Shown piece after piece: positions 46,428 through 55,864 of a DNA stretch of 64,000 nt (its first letter is position 1; the number at the start of each line of letters is the position of its first letter). A program made the translations under genes and the position numbers. Origin of the DNA: Planotetraspora mira. GTDB taxonomy: Bacteria > Actinomycetota > Actinomycetes > Streptosporangiales > Streptosporangiaceae. Under the pieces are notes generated by a model. The model did no database searches. It was not told where the DNA came from and saw only the letters and a list, made by a program, of their open reading frames with translations. The stretch covers positions 62,001 to 126,000 of the forward strand of contig NZ_BOOO01000020.1 of assembly GCF_016863275.1 (NCBI RefSeq), read 5' to 3'.

Positions 46428-48791
46428 TCACACGTTCCAGCGGGACGGGCCGCCCGGGGCCGGTTGATACCGGAAGAGCCTGCCGGTGTGCAGCGATGCC
46501 CGCAGGTGAGCCCCCGCCAGCGGCGCGGCCGACTCCACTCGTTTGACGGTCGCCCACAACGCACGGGTCGCGTTGACACGGGCCCGTTCGGCTTCGCCGG
46601 CCTGTGCCCGCGGCCGGCCGCCGAGACCACTGGCCCGCCGCAGTTCGGCCAGCAGGGCGGTCCGCTCCTCCTGGACGGCAGCCGCCCGTTCGGCGTCACC
46701 GGTCCGGTCGGCCGCGTCGAACTGCTCGTCGAGCACCGCCAGTCGGCGCCGGTAGGACGTGCGGGCGACCTCGTCGAGAACCGGGTCGCCGTCGGGCACC
46801 CGCAGGCCCGCGCCTCCCGCCACGAGATCCAGCGCGGCGATCTCCTGCCCGGGCGCGGCCAGCAGCGCCCGCAGGTACCACAACCCCCGCATGTCGCGTA
46901 GCCGGGCCGTTTCCCCGCCGGCGTCGAGACGCCAGTCGTCGCCGTCGCGTCTGAGCCGCCACTCGTCGGCAGGCGGGGCGAACGCGGCGAGAACCCCCGC
47001 CATGCCGAGGCGCTCCATGATCGAACGGGCCCGGCTGAGATCGTCGTCGGCGCGGGACCTGTCTCCCGCACCGTCACGTGCGGACAGGGCGCGGGCTCGG
47101 GCGGCCAGGGTGTACGCGAGCCAGGGCAGGGCTCCGATCCGTTGCTCCAGGGCCGCCGCGCCGTCCAGGTGGCACACCGCCTGGTCGAGCTGGCCCAGCC
47201 GGGCGACCAACCGGCCCAGGTAGTCGTCCACCGGTCCGGTGATCGTGTTGGCGCCGCCCCAGACGACCAGACGCCCCTGGTAGGGAAGCAGTGCGTCGTA
47301 CAGGGCCTGCGCGTCCGCCGGTTCCCCGACCCGCGACGCCACGATCGCCAGGTCGGCCACGACTCCCAGCCAGCGTGGCCCGGACCCGGCGAGCACGGCC
47401 GGCAGCAGCCGTTCGAGCTCGAGACCCGCCTCGACGTCGCGACCGGACTCGGCCAGGGCCCTCGCGGCGGTCGCCTCGAAGAAGTGACCGGGCAGCCGCC
47501 GGGCGAGGTCCTGCCAGGGGTCCACGAGCGACGCGTACTCGCCCCGCATCGCGGCAAGTGATCCGCGCAGCGACCCGGCCAGGCGGTCGGTGTCGGTGAT
47601 CCCCGCCCGCCGGCCACGCACGGCGACCTCGGCCGCGAGCGACGCCGCCACGTCGAACCGTCCGCGAACCGTTGCCAGCATCGCCTGGCGCGCCAGCACC
47701 ACCACCGCCGTTTCGGCGTCGCCGGCCAGCTCACCGGTCCGGGCGTAAGCCGTGAGCGCCGCCTCGGCGTCCCCCAGCTCACCCAGCTCCGTCAGGGCGA
47801 TGAAACGCCAGAACAGTCCGCGCCGCTCGGCCACGGCGTCGCCGGCCCGTCGAGCCTGCTCGACGATCTCCGATGCGGTGGTCAGGCGTTCATCGGCGGC
47901 GGCCGGATCCCACAGCGCGTGCAGCCGGCAGTCGAGGACTTCGGCGATCGTGCCGGGATCGCCTGCCGTCCGGGCCAAGGTGACCGCCTCGTCGATCAGC
48001 TCGCGCCGGCGTACCCCGGCCGACGGGTCGCCCAGCAATTCGCGGGCCAGCCTGGCCAGCACCCGCGCCCGGGTCGGGGACGGCAGCGGACGCCCTGCCG
48101 CGGCCTCCAGCAGGCGGATCAGACCGACATCGAGATCGAGGAACTCGGCCCGCGACGGCGTCGTCAGCGCCAGGTGGATCACCGCATCGGCGGAGGCGTC
48201 GAGACCGGCCAGCTCACCGGCGAGAGCGATGGCGGCTCCCGGCAGTCCGCCCGATGCCAGCCACACCGCGTGGACCGCCTCGGTGGGCAGATCCGCCGTC
48301 AGCATGGCGAGTTCCGGCTCCGTCAGGCCGCCCAGGCGAATCTCCGGCGTCAGCCCGAGGGGATCCTCCGCCATCGCGAGCAACACGGTCGCGCCGGCCC
48401 CGAGGCGGGAGGCGAGCAGGGCCAGGAACTCCACGGCAGCCGTACCGGCCCGGTCGACGTCGTCGAGCAGGAGTAGGCGCGGTCCGCCGCGGGCGACCGC
48501 CCGGACGACGCGCTCGAGGTCTCGGGACCCGTCGCCGAGCGGAGGTCCGCCCGCTCCGAGATCGCCCAGCAGTCGATCCCAGATCAGCAGACCGGAGTCG
48601 TCGCCCCTCCCAGCCGCGTGAACGACCGGTATCCCGCGGGCGTGGGCCAGTTCCGCGGCGGCGTGGGTCAGCGCCGTCTTACCGGCCCCGGGCGGTCCCG
48701 TGACGATGAGGTGTCCGCCGGTCCCGGCGGCGGCCCGGTCGAGCAGCTGTTCCACCGCAGCTAGAGCGCCGCGACGGCCGATCAGGGTCAC
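46428..48791 (-). CDS. Large AAA/STAND-type ATPase regulator
   Basis: A 787-residue protein. The N-terminal ATPase has Walker A 'GPPGAGKT' (32-39) and Walker B 'LLLLDDVD' (near 107). The middle 400 residues are alpha-helical repeats of TPR type ('AAADERLTTASEIVEQARRAGD', 'AALTAYARTGELAGDAET'). The C-terminus has 'LRDMRGLWYLRALLAAPGQEI', a winged-helix-like segment, then a helical coiled coil and 'GAHLRASLHTGRLFRYQP'. This architecture is seen in actinobacterial signal-transduction ATPases, but the LuxR HTH of MalT-like proteins is absent. GTG 48789-48791 opens 'TLIGRRGALAAVEQLL'. Partner and signal are unknown. Confidence 0.83.
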   Translation of the reverse strand: MTLIGRRGALAAVEQLLDRAAAGTGGHLIVTGPPGAGKTALTHAAAELAHARGIPVVHAAGRGDDSGLLIWDRLLGDLGAGGPPLGDGSRDLERVVRAVARGGPRLLLLDDVDRAGTAAVEFLALLASRLGAGATVLLAMAEDPLGLTPEIRLGGLTEPELAMLTADLPTEAVHAVWLASGGLPGAAIALAGELAGLDASADAVIHLALTTPSRAEFLDLDVGLIRLLEAAAGRPLPSPTRARVLARLARELLGDPSAGVRRRELIDEAVTLARTAGDPGTIAEVLDCRLHALWDPAAADERLTTASEIVEQARRAGDAVAERRGLFWRFIALTELGELGDAEAALTAYARTGELAGDAETAVVVLARQAMLATVRGRFDVAASLAAEVAVRGRRAGITDTDRLAGSLRGSLAAMRGEYASLVDPWQDLARRLPGHFFEATAARALAESGRDVEAGLELERLLPAVLAGSGPRWLGVVADLAIVASRVGEPADAQALYDALLPYQGRLVVWGGANTITGPVDDYLGRLVARLGQLDQAVCHLDGAAALEQRIGALPWLAYTLAARARALSARDGAGDRSRADDDLSRARSIMERLGMAGVLAAFAPPADEWRLRRDGDDWRLDAGGETARLRDMRGLWYLRALLAAPGQEIAALDLVAGGAGLRVPDGDPVLDEVARTSYRRRLAVLDEQFDAADRTGDAERAAAVQEERTALLAELRRASGLGGRPRAQAGEAERARVNATRALWATVKRVESAAPLAGAHLRASLHTGRLFRYQPAPGGPSRWNV

Positions 48792-49055
48792 GTGCGCAGC
48801 GTATCGACCACCCTCAGCTGCGGTGACACCCGTACTCGTCGCCTGGCCCCGCCCCGGACCCGGGCCTTCCGTGCGATCAAGGGCCGGCGCTGATCGTTTG
48901 CCTGTGTTGCCTTGACGCCGGTGACAAGGTTCTAAGGTCGCTGCGACAGACGGGGCGATGGTTTCGACGCGTGGCACGGTCGGCATTGCGACCGGCCTCG
49001 GGAGCCACGGCCCGTGACTGCGCAGGCATCGCATCGGCTCACCGAAGGAACGACG

Positions 49056-49910
49056 ATGAAGTTCGCGATCAGCTACAACACGGCCTTCTACGGCGTGGAC
49101 CCCGACAGGATCACGGCCTTCGCGCGGCACGCCGAGGATTGCGGCTTCGAGTCCCTATACCTGCCGGAGCACATCGTGCTGTACCCCGGCGCGATGTTCG
49201 GGGCCCATGAGATCCCGCCGTCACTCCCGTACGCCGATCCGCTCGACTGCTTGAGCTTCGTCGCCGCGGCCACACGGCGGATTCTGCTCGGAACGGGCGT
49301 GCTGCTGCTGCCGTACCACCACCCGGTGATCCTCGCCAAGCGCCTGGCCACCATCGACGTGCTGTCGAAGGGGCGGATGCGACTGCTGACCGTGGGACTG
49401 GGCGCCCTGCCAGGTCAGGCCCGCGCGGTGGGGGTCGACTTCAGCACCCGCGGCCGCCGCGCCGACGAGGCCATCGACGTGATGCGACTGCTCTGGGCCG
49501 GCGGCGAGGACGGCGTCAGCTTCGACGGGGAATTCTTCGCCTTCGACAGACTGTCCAGCTTCCCCAAGCCCTACGGGGTGGATCACCTGCCGATCCACAT
49601 CGGCGGATCGAGCCGGGCGGCCGCACGCCGAGTCGGGCGACGCGGTGACGGTTACTTTCCCGGCGGTGCGCTCGACCAGAACGAGCGCGCCGTCCAGATG
49701 GAACTCGCCCGATCGACCGCCATCGAGGCCGGCCGCGACCCGGAGACGATCGAGTACACACGGTGGGGGGCTGTCAACATGACCGTCGAGCAGGTCGAGG
49801 CCTTCGCCGCGCAGGGCGTGACCCGCGTCGTCGTCAGTCCCACCACCGCCGAACCGGGCGGGCAACGCGACGAGATTTCCGCGTTCGCCGAGCGGTTCTC
49901 CCTCCGGTGA
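49056..49910 (+). CDS. LLM-class F420-dependent oxidoreductase
   Basis: A 284-residue TIM-barrel protein of the luciferase-like superfamily, probable F420 subgroup. 'FARHAEDCGFESLYLPEHIV', 'LGTGVLLLPYHHPVILAKRLATIDVLSKGR' and 'IHIGGSSRAAARRVGRRGDGYFP' are the characteristic blocks. Such enzymes use reduced F420 for hydride transfer. ATG 49056 is preferred because it starts with the family's 'MKFAISY'. Followed 64 nt later by a methyltransferase gene. Confidence 0.9.
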   Translation: MKFAISYNTAFYGVDPDRITAFARHAEDCGFESLYLPEHIVLYPGAMFGAHEIPPSLPYADPLDCLSFVAAATRRILLGTGVLLLPYHHPVILAKRLATIDVLSKGRMRLLTVGLGALPGQARAVGVDFSTRGRRADEAIDVMRLLWAGGEDGVSFDGEFFAFDRLSSFPKPYGVDHLPIHIGGSSRAAARRVGRRGDGYFPGGALDQNERAVQMELARSTAIEAGRDPETIEYTRWGAVNMTVEQVEAFAAQGVTRVVVSPTTAEPGGQRDEISAFAERFSLR

Positions 49911-49974
49911 CCCCGCTCAACCGGCCGAGCCCGACGGCACCCCGGAAACGCGGGCTGTATGCGATCGTTGGCCC

Positions 49975-50817
49975 ATGCCGGAAACCCAGCCGAGCGACGA
50001 AGACGGGCTCGCGCTGAATCGTGCGCTTTGGGACGTACGTGCCCGCATTCATGGGTCGACGGCCACTGACCGGTTCTACGATGTCGAGTCGTTCCTCAAC
50101 GGGCGGCAGACGCTTTATACGCTCGAACGCGAGCTGGCGGGCGACGTGGCCGGGAAGGATCTGCTTCACCTGCAGTGCCATTTCGGAATGGACACACTGA
50201 ACTGGGCTCGCATGGGAGCACGGGTCACCGGCGTCGACTTCTCCCCCGTGGCGCTCGAGCGAGCCCGTCTGCTGGCCGCGCAGGCCGGTCTCGCGGCCGC
50301 TTTCGTCGAGGCCGACACCCAGCGACTGCCCTCGAACCTGGCGAACGGCTTCGACCTGGTGGTCGCCACCTACGGAGTCCTCTGCTGGATCGCCGACGTC
50401 GACGCATGGATGCGCGGTGCGGCGATGGCGTTGAAGCCAGGTGGAAGCCTTGTCCTGGTGGACATGCATCCGGCCTTTCAGACGGTGGCCGCCGTCGATC
50501 CGCTGGTCGCCGACTGGCCGTACGGCGGTGGGGCGTCTCAGCGCGAGATGGCCACCGGGACGTACGCCGAGCCCGGACTTACGATGCCGGCGCAGGAGAC
50601 GATCCAGTATCCGCACTCGCTCGGTGAGATCGTGACCGCTGCCGCCGACGCGGGTCTCACGATCAAGCACCTGGGCGAACACATCGCGACAGACCTCGAC
50701 CCCCGCAGCATCCTTCCGCAGGGCGAGGACGGCCTGTATCGCCTCCCGTTCGGCGACTCACACCTGCCTATCCTGTACTCGCTGCGCGCGGTCGCGCCCG
50801 GCTCACACCTGCCCTGA
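49975..50817 (+). CDS. Class I SAM-dependent methyltransferase
   Basis: A 280-residue methyltransferase. SAM motif I is 'DLLHLQCHFGMDTLNWARMGARVTGVDFSP', then 'FDLVVATYGVLCWIADVDAWMRG' and 'ALKPGGSLVLVDMHP'. The 'LQCHFG.DTL' form marks a group of actinobacterial methyltransferases of unknown substrate. ATG 49975 is used. Confidence 0.9.
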   Translation: MPETQPSDEDGLALNRALWDVRARIHGSTATDRFYDVESFLNGRQTLYTLERELAGDVAGKDLLHLQCHFGMDTLNWARMGARVTGVDFSPVALERARLLAAQAGLAAAFVEADTQRLPSNLANGFDLVVATYGVLCWIADVDAWMRGAAMALKPGGSLVLVDMHPAFQTVAAVDPLVADWPYGGGASQREMATGTYAEPGLTMPAQETIQYPHSLGEIVTAAADAGLTIKHLGEHIATDLDPRSILPQGEDGLYRLPFGDSHLPILYSLRAVAPGSHLP

Positions 50818-50855
50818 GCGGCGACCGATCCTGAGCTGCACCAGTGGGTGAGGAT

Positions 50856-51785
50856 CTAGGGAGCGGTCAGGACGATCTTGCCCTGCCGTGGTCCTCGTTC
50901 GGCGAACGCGTGAGCTCGGGCGGCCTGTTCCATGGGGAACACCTCCTGCACGGGAATGCGGAAGCGGCCTTCTTCGAAGAGCGCGACCGCTGCGGCGAGC
51001 CCGTGGCGTCCATGGGGCTCGCCGCCGAAATCGCCGAGTGAGAGCCGGACCCCGAGTTGCGGGCCGGCGAAGTCCGCGATCGTGACGACCGACGCCGCCG
51101 TACCGGTGATGGCGATGAGTTCGGGAAGCGACCCGGCGCCGGCGACGTGGAGCGCGAGGTCGACCCTCCCGTCATGAATCGCGCGGACCCGCTCAGGCAG
51201 CCCCGGGCCGTAGGTGGTGGGGATCGCGGCGAGTCGAGCGATGAAGCTCTGGTTCTCCGGGCTGCCCGTCCCGATCACGCGGGCGCCCCGCGTGATCGCC
51301 AGTTGCACGGCGACGCTGCCGACGCCGCCTGCCGCGCCGTCGATCAACAGCGTCGTGCCTTCGCGCACGTCGAGCAGGTCGAGCACCCGGGTCGCCGTCT
51401 CGATGCCGGTACCGCCTGCGCCGGCCTCCTCCCACGACATCGACGCCGGTTTCGCGGCCCAGAACTGCAGAACGGCGAACTCGGCGCTCGCTCCCCCGAG
51501 CCGCGAGACGTCGACGGCGCCGAACACCTCGTCGCCGACTGCGACGCCGGTGACATCCGCACCCAGTTCATCGACCACTCCTGCGGCGTCGACACCCGGA
51601 ATGTGCGGCAGAGCGAGTCGATCCCCGGACGGGGACCGTCCCGCGCGGAGCGCGACATCGACCGGCGAGACCCCGGCGGCTCTGACTCTGACGCGCACTT
51701 CTCCCCGGCCGGCATGCGGCTCGGGAAACGGGCCCACGGAGAGCACCTCGGGAGGACCGAACCGGTCGAACTGGACTGCGAACAC
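50856..51785 (-). CDS. NADP-dependent medium-chain oxidoreductase (quinone reductase-like)
   Basis: A 309-residue zinc-free MDR protein: 'FDRFGPPEVLSVG', 'HIPGVDAAGVVDELG', 'TLLIDGAAGGVGSVAVQLA' and 'KIVLTAP'. Close in type to the gene at 22968 but with a different regulator. GTG 51783-51785 has GAGAGG upstream. Divergent from a TetR gene, with a palindrome between, so control by it is likely. Confidence 0.9.
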   Translation of the reverse strand: MFAVQFDRFGPPEVLSVGPFPEPHAGRGEVRVRVRAAGVSPVDVALRAGRSPSGDRLALPHIPGVDAAGVVDELGADVTGVAVGDEVFGAVDVSRLGGASAEFAVLQFWAAKPASMSWEEAGAGGTGIETATRVLDLLDVREGTTLLIDGAAGGVGSVAVQLAITRGARVIGTGSPENQSFIARLAAIPTTYGPGLPERVRAIHDGRVDLALHVAGAGSLPELIAITGTAASVVTIADFAGPQLGVRLSLGDFGGEPHGRHGLAAAVALFEEGRFRIPVQEVFPMEQAARAHAFAERGPRQGKIVLTAP

Positions 51786-51840
51786 GATCAACCTCTCTGA
51801 CCTGGACGACAACGCCGCGCACTACGGTAAGAGCAGAAGA

Positions 51841-51854
51841 GGAACAGCTGTTCC
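51841..51854. promoter_or_regulatory. TetR-type operator
   Basis: Perfect 14-bp palindrome GGAACAGCTGTTCC in the 82-bp gap between the oxidoreductase and tetR genes. Confidence 0.68.
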
Positions 51855-51867
51855 GGATAGTGGGGAA

Positions 51868-52452
51868 GTGAGAAGTGTGCCGGGCACATTGACTCGGAAA
51901 CGTCGGACGGACGCCGAGGACAACCGCAGGCGCATCGTGGAGGTCGCGCGGGCCGCGTTCGCCGCGGACGGACTGGACCTGCCGGTGCGTGAGATCGCCC
52001 GGCGCGCGGGCATGGGTGTCGCCACGATCTACCGGCACTTCCCGTCGCGCCAGGACCTCATCTCCGCCGTGCTCGCCGAGCAGGTCGCCCGTTGCGGCGA
52101 GGAGATGCGGGCCGCTCTCGCCGATCCGGATTCCCGGCGTGCGCTGCGCGGCACCATCGTCCGCTTCGGCGAACGGCAGGTGCATGATCGAGGCCTCAAC
52201 GAAGCACTGCTCGGTTCGCACGCGTCGGGAGCGGCGTTCGCAGAACAGCGCCGTACGCATGCTGAGGCGTTCGCGCAGTTGGTGGAGCGTGCTCGAGGTG
52301 ACGGCGCACTCCGCGGTCACGTGTCGGTCGACGACGCGCGAATCGCCCTGATGGCGATCGCCTCCTTCCGGGCTCTGCCTGCCGAAAGGGCGTCCTCAGC
52401 CATCCGGACACTGACAGATCTGCTGCTCACCGCTGTGCTGAACGAGGAATAG
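51868..52452 (+). CDS. TetR family repressor
   Basis: A 194-residue regulator with 'DNRRRIVEVARAAFAADGLDLPVREIARRAGMGVATIYRHFPSRQDLISAVLAEQV' as the HTH, of the subgroup that commonly controls NADP-dependent reductases. The C-terminal half is helical. GTG 51868 or GTG 51877 could be the start. Divergent from the oxidoreductase. Confidence 0.9.
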   Translation: MRSVPGTLTRKRRTDAEDNRRRIVEVARAAFAADGLDLPVREIARRAGMGVATIYRHFPSRQDLISAVLAEQVARCGEEMRAALADPDSRRALRGTIVRFGERQVHDRGLNEALLGSHASGAAFAEQRRTHAEAFAQLVERARGDGALRGHVSVDDARIALMAIASFRALPAERASSAIRTLTDLLLTAVLNEE

Positions 52453-52555
52453 CCCTGTATGTCGGAAGGGCTGCGTCTGGTCGAGAGCAGGGCGGCGCCC
52501 AAAAGGCGGGGCATGCGCACCATGCCGGTGAACACACCCCGCTCTCAAGATTGAC

Positions 52556-52690
52556 TCAGCCCTTGCTGGGCACGAGCCGCGCGGTGGAAGCGTGTACGGC
52601 GCCGTCGCCGGCGAACGACACCGACGAACCACGCCAGTTCACGCCTGGCACGGTCACGCAGCCCTCATCACCGGTGGTCAGATTGACCCT
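52556..52690 (-). pseudogene. Possible 3' remnant of a lost gene
   Basis: On the minus strand, about 40 codons ending in TGA at 52556 have strongly actinobacterial codon use and read like the C-terminus of a secreted protein ('CVTVPGVNWRGSSVSF' and 'ASTARLVPSKG'). Upstream the frame runs into the oppositely oriented hypothetical gene, so a complete gene does not exist. Function cannot be told. Confidence 0.4.
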
Positions 52691-53393
52691 GCACATCGCC
52701 GCCCCGCTCGCCGCGCTGCTGCACACCGCGGCGGGCCGCACCGGGCCGGCGGAAGCGGCGACGTGGTTCGCCACGGTCACCGGCCACGACGGGTTCACCG
52801 TCACCGACGAGGCGGTCGCCGACGTCCTGGCGTCCCAGCCGTCCCTCGCCACCGTGCTCACCGACAACGACCAGCAGCGCTACGCCGGCGTGCTGACCGC
52901 CCCGCCGACCGAGGTGCGGCTGCTGGTCCCGGCGCAACGGGTGAACCACAGCGTCGGCGCCGGATACGGAGCGGTCCTCGGCGAGCTGCAGTTCCAGACC
53001 GCCATGGGCACGGACCCGTCCCACGAACGGCTCTGCGGCCTCGAGGCGCACGCCCTGTTCGCCTGGGCGTCGCACCGCGGTGACATCAACATGCGCCACC
53101 AGTTCGCGCACTTCGGCGTCCAGTGGCTGTCGGTGCTGCTCAACTTCGGGCAGCGGCGCGGCGAGCAGGGCGAATGGACCGCCGCCGTCGACGCCGCCAA
53201 CTGGCTCACCGGCGTCGTCGGGCAACTCCTGCCGTACGCGATGATCGACCGGAAGGTCCGCGACAACGTGACCGCCGCCCTGGACTGGCAGCGCTCGGTC
53301 TACGCCGCCGTGGGCGACACCGCCGCCGTGCGCGGCGTCGAGGAGGCCGCCGCCGTGGTCGCCTCCTTCGACCACGGCCCTCCTGGGAGATGA
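52674..53393 (+). CDS. Hypothetical protein, about 239 aa
   Basis: Codon use is typical for the genome from about 52674 onward. No known domain is recognised. The C-terminal half is helical with 'LEAHALFAWASHRGDINMRHQFAHFGVQWLSVLLNFGQRRGEQGEW', 'AANWLTGVVGQLLPYAMI' and 'VTAALDWQRSVYAAVG'. GTG 52674 is a tentative start. No good ribosome site is seen, and the 5' end may be a junction with older sequence. It ends before the response-regulator gene on the other strand. Confidence 0.6.
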   Translation: MVRLTLHIAAPLAALLHTAAGRTGPAEAATWFATVTGHDGFTVTDEAVADVLASQPSLATVLTDNDQQRYAGVLTAPPTEVRLLVPAQRVNHSVGAGYGAVLGELQFQTAMGTDPSHERLCGLEAHALFAWASHRGDINMRHQFAHFGVQWLSVLLNFGQRRGEQGEWTAAVDAANWLTGVVGQLLPYAMIDRKVRDNVTAALDWQRSVYAAVGDTAAVRGVEEAAAVVASFDHGPPGR

Positions 53394-53451
53394 GTCGGGA
53401 AGGTGTGGATGGAGGGCGACCACTCGCCATGTGTCGTCCAGTGGATTCAGG

Positions 53452-54123
53452 TCAACCGGTGCCGCCGGGGGAGATCAGGCCGGTCTCGTAGGCGACCACC
53501 ACGGCTTGGACACGGTCACGCAGGCCGAGCTTGGACAGGATGCGCGCGACGTGGGTCTTCACCGTGGCCACGCTGAGGGTCAGCTGGTCGGCGAGCTCGG
53601 CGTTGCTCAGGCCGGTGGCGAGCAGGCGCAGCACGTCCAGTTCCCGTGGCGTCAGCTGGGACAGATCGCGGTGGAGGGCGGGCTTCACGTTGTCGCGGCG
53701 GGCGAAACGTTCGACTAGGCGGCGGGTGATGGTGGGCGCGAGCAGGGCGTCGCCGGAGCGCACCATGCGTACCGCGGCCACCAGGTGTTCGGGTGTGACG
53801 TCCTTGAGCAGGAACCCGCTTGCCCCCGCTGCGAGCGCGGCGTACACGTAGTGGTCGAGGTCGTAGGTGGTCAGGATCAGCACGCGGGTGTCCTCGGCAC
53901 CGCCCGCGAGGATCCGCCGGGTGGCTTCAAGGCCGTCCATCTGCGGCATCCGGATGTCCATGAGCACGACGTCGGGCCTGGTGCGGCGTACCGCGGCGAC
54001 GGCTTCGTCCCCGTTGGCGGCCTCGGCCGCCACTTCGATGCCGTCGGCGGCGAGGATCATGCGGAATCCCGTGCGTACCAATGCCTGGTCGTCGGCGATG
54101 ACGGCGCGCAACCGCTCGGTCAT
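53452..54123 (-). CDS. NarL/LuxR-type response regulator
   Basis: A 223-residue regulator. The receiver domain has the acidic pair 'ADDQALVR' and phosphoacceptor Asp in 'VVLMDIRMPQMDG', with the lysine in 'GFLLKDVTP'. The DNA-binding domain is 'LTPRELDVLRLLATGLSNAELADQLTLSVATVKTHVARILSKLGLRDRVQAVVVAYE'. ATG 54121-54123 overlaps the kinase stop by 4 nt. It probably controls the divergent ABC transporter operon at 55865. Confidence 0.94.
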   Translation of the reverse strand: MTERLRAVIADDQALVRTGFRMILAADGIEVAAEAANGDEAVAAVRRTRPDVVLMDIRMPQMDGLEATRRILAGGAEDTRVLILTTYDLDHYVYAALAAGASGFLLKDVTPEHLVAAVRMVRSGDALLAPTITRRLVERFARRDNVKPALHRDLSQLTPRELDVLRLLATGLSNAELADQLTLSVATVKTHVARILSKLGLRDRVQAVVVAYETGLISPGGTG

Positions 54124-55652
54124 GTCGTCCTCCACGGGACACGGGCCTTGATCCGGAATCCGCCCTCAGCCGTCCGTCCGGCGTCCAGAGTCCCGCCGTA
54201 GACGGCGAGCCGCTCACGCAATCCGATCAGTCCCCTGCCGTCGCCGGTCCGCGTCCCGGCGCTCCGTGCGCCACCGGTGTCAGTCACCTCGATCTCCAGC
54301 CAGTGGCCGTCATGACCGATCGTCACGAACGCGGCGGCCCCGGCTGCGTGCTTGATCGTGTTGGTGAGGGCCTCCTGCACGACGCGATACGCGGCGAGGT
54401 CGACGCCCGGAGGCAGCGGCTCTGGCGGCGACACCTCGACGGTCACCGGCACACCGGCGGCGCGGACCCGTTCCACCAGGGCGTCGAGCTGGTCGAGCCC
54501 GGGTTGGGGTTCGAGCCCGTCGGATGGCCCGTCGAGACGCTCACCGCCCGGGCCGGCGAGCAGGCCCATGACATGGCGCAGTTCGGCCATGGCGGCCCGG
54601 CCGCCGGACTCGATCGCGAGCAGAGCCTGCTTCGACTGCTCCGGCTCCACGTCCATGACCTTCCGGGCCGCGCCGGCCTGGATCACCATCACGCTGACAT
54701 TGTGGGTCACCACATCGTGGAGCTCCGCCGCGATCCGGGAGCGCTCCTCCGCGACAGCCCTGCGCATGGCGTCCGCCTGCGCCTGCTGCAACTCGGCGAG
54801 CCGATGCCGGCTGGCTCCCAGTTGCCGCCGCCAGAAACGGACGAAGCTCCCGAAGACGCCGACGCTCAGCAGGACGACGAACGGCCCCATCCAGTTCGGC
54901 AGCCCAGGCGCCACATCCCGGAAGGCGCCGCCGGCGAGCGCGGCCGCGAGCACGAGGCCCCCCACGGCCAGGAACCGGTTGCGGCTGTAGGCGACGGCAC
55001 CGTACGCGGCGACGGCGCAGGTCAGCACGGTGATCCAGGTGGCAGCCGCGTGGGTGGCCAGCGCCGCGGCCAGCACCACCCAGAAGGTGATGAGCGGGTA
55101 CCGGCGCCGCGCCGCCAGCGGTAACGCCGTCAGCGCCACAAGGAACGCGGGCGGATCGTAGGGCAGAGGCTTGGCAGGCCCGTCGCCGAACGGGTTGCCA
55201 GTAGGTGGGAGTGGACCGTTGGACAGGACGCCAGGAGGAAGTGGGTAGCCGGTCTGGAAATCAGGACGCGGCGGTAGATCAGGAACCGGTGGGAGATCGG
55301 GAACCGGTGGTGAGGGCGGAGCGGCAGGCCGGAGTTGCAAGTACTCCCTCACTTCCGACTGATCCGTGATGGGGCCGATCGCCGGATGTTTCGCCGATAC
55401 GGCCACTGCGATGGCCGTCAGGACGATCGCGACCACCACGTCGACTGCGAGTGCTCTGCGAGACGGCCTCGGGGGTCCGTCGCCGCGCGGCCCCTGCGTG
55501 TCCCGGACGCCCCACCGGTCCAGGTAGTCCTCGTCCAGCCGGCTGCCCAGATCGAGCACATGCCGCCACCACGGTGGTCGTTCGCCGGTCTCCACCGGCA
55601 CATTGTCACGCGTGCCTGTCCGCCCCGCATCGGCCGTTGTGACGGGGCTCAC
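54120..55652 (-). CDS. Sensor histidine kinase (HPK7 type)
   Basis: A 510-residue kinase. Residues ~70-95 form a first hydrophobic helix, followed by a Pro-rich loop with repeated 'PPVPDL' units, then four to five membrane helices (about 155-265). The dimerisation box is 'ERSRIAAELHDVVTHNVSVMVIQAG' with the phosphohistidine, and the ATPase part includes 'VVQEALTNTIKHAAG' and 'DGRGLIGLRERLAVYGG'. GTG 55650-55652 is chosen. Ribosome site is weak. Coupled to the response regulator, and likely senses envelope stress or a lipid-active compound for the adjacent transporter. Confidence 0.92.
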   Translation of the reverse strand: MSPVTTADAGRTGTRDNVPVETGERPPWWRHVLDLGSRLDEDYLDRWGVRDTQGPRGDGPPRPSRRALAVDVVVAIVLTAIAVAVSAKHPAIGPITDQSEVREYLQLRPAAPPSPPVPDLPPVPDLPPRPDFQTGYPLPPGVLSNGPLPPTGNPFGDGPAKPLPYDPPAFLVALTALPLAARRRYPLITFWVVLAAALATHAAATWITVLTCAVAAYGAVAYSRNRFLAVGGLVLAAALAGGAFRDVAPGLPNWMGPFVVLLSVGVFGSFVRFWRRQLGASRHRLAELQQAQADAMRRAVAEERSRIAAELHDVVTHNVSVMVIQAGAARKVMDVEPEQSKQALLAIESGGRAAMAELRHVMGLLAGPGGERLDGPSDGLEPQPGLDQLDALVERVRAAGVPVTVEVSPPEPLPPGVDLAAYRVVQEALTNTIKHAAGAAAFVTIGHDGHWLEIEVTDTGGARSAGTRTGDGRGLIGLRERLAVYGGTLDAGRTAEGGFRIKARVPWRTT

Positions 55653-55864
55653 GGTCTTCGGGAGTACATCGCAGGGATGACCTGGCGGCCCTTCGTCCTC
55701 AGGAGGTACGCGATCTCGGTATGGCGGCCGACGCGCGCAGACAAGGGCGGCGCCTAGTTTCGTTCCCGCTACCACGCCGCTCGGGAGTCGCACCCTCGAC
55801 CTCGACGAAAGCATCGCGGCGCTGTTCAGACCACCTTTCGGACCACCTCTCAGGAGGACGCGGC

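Noticed and set aside
52551-52673. N-terminal extension of the hypothetical protein to 52551
   Set aside because: Codon use is poor in this frame before 52674, and the opposite strand here has better coding character.
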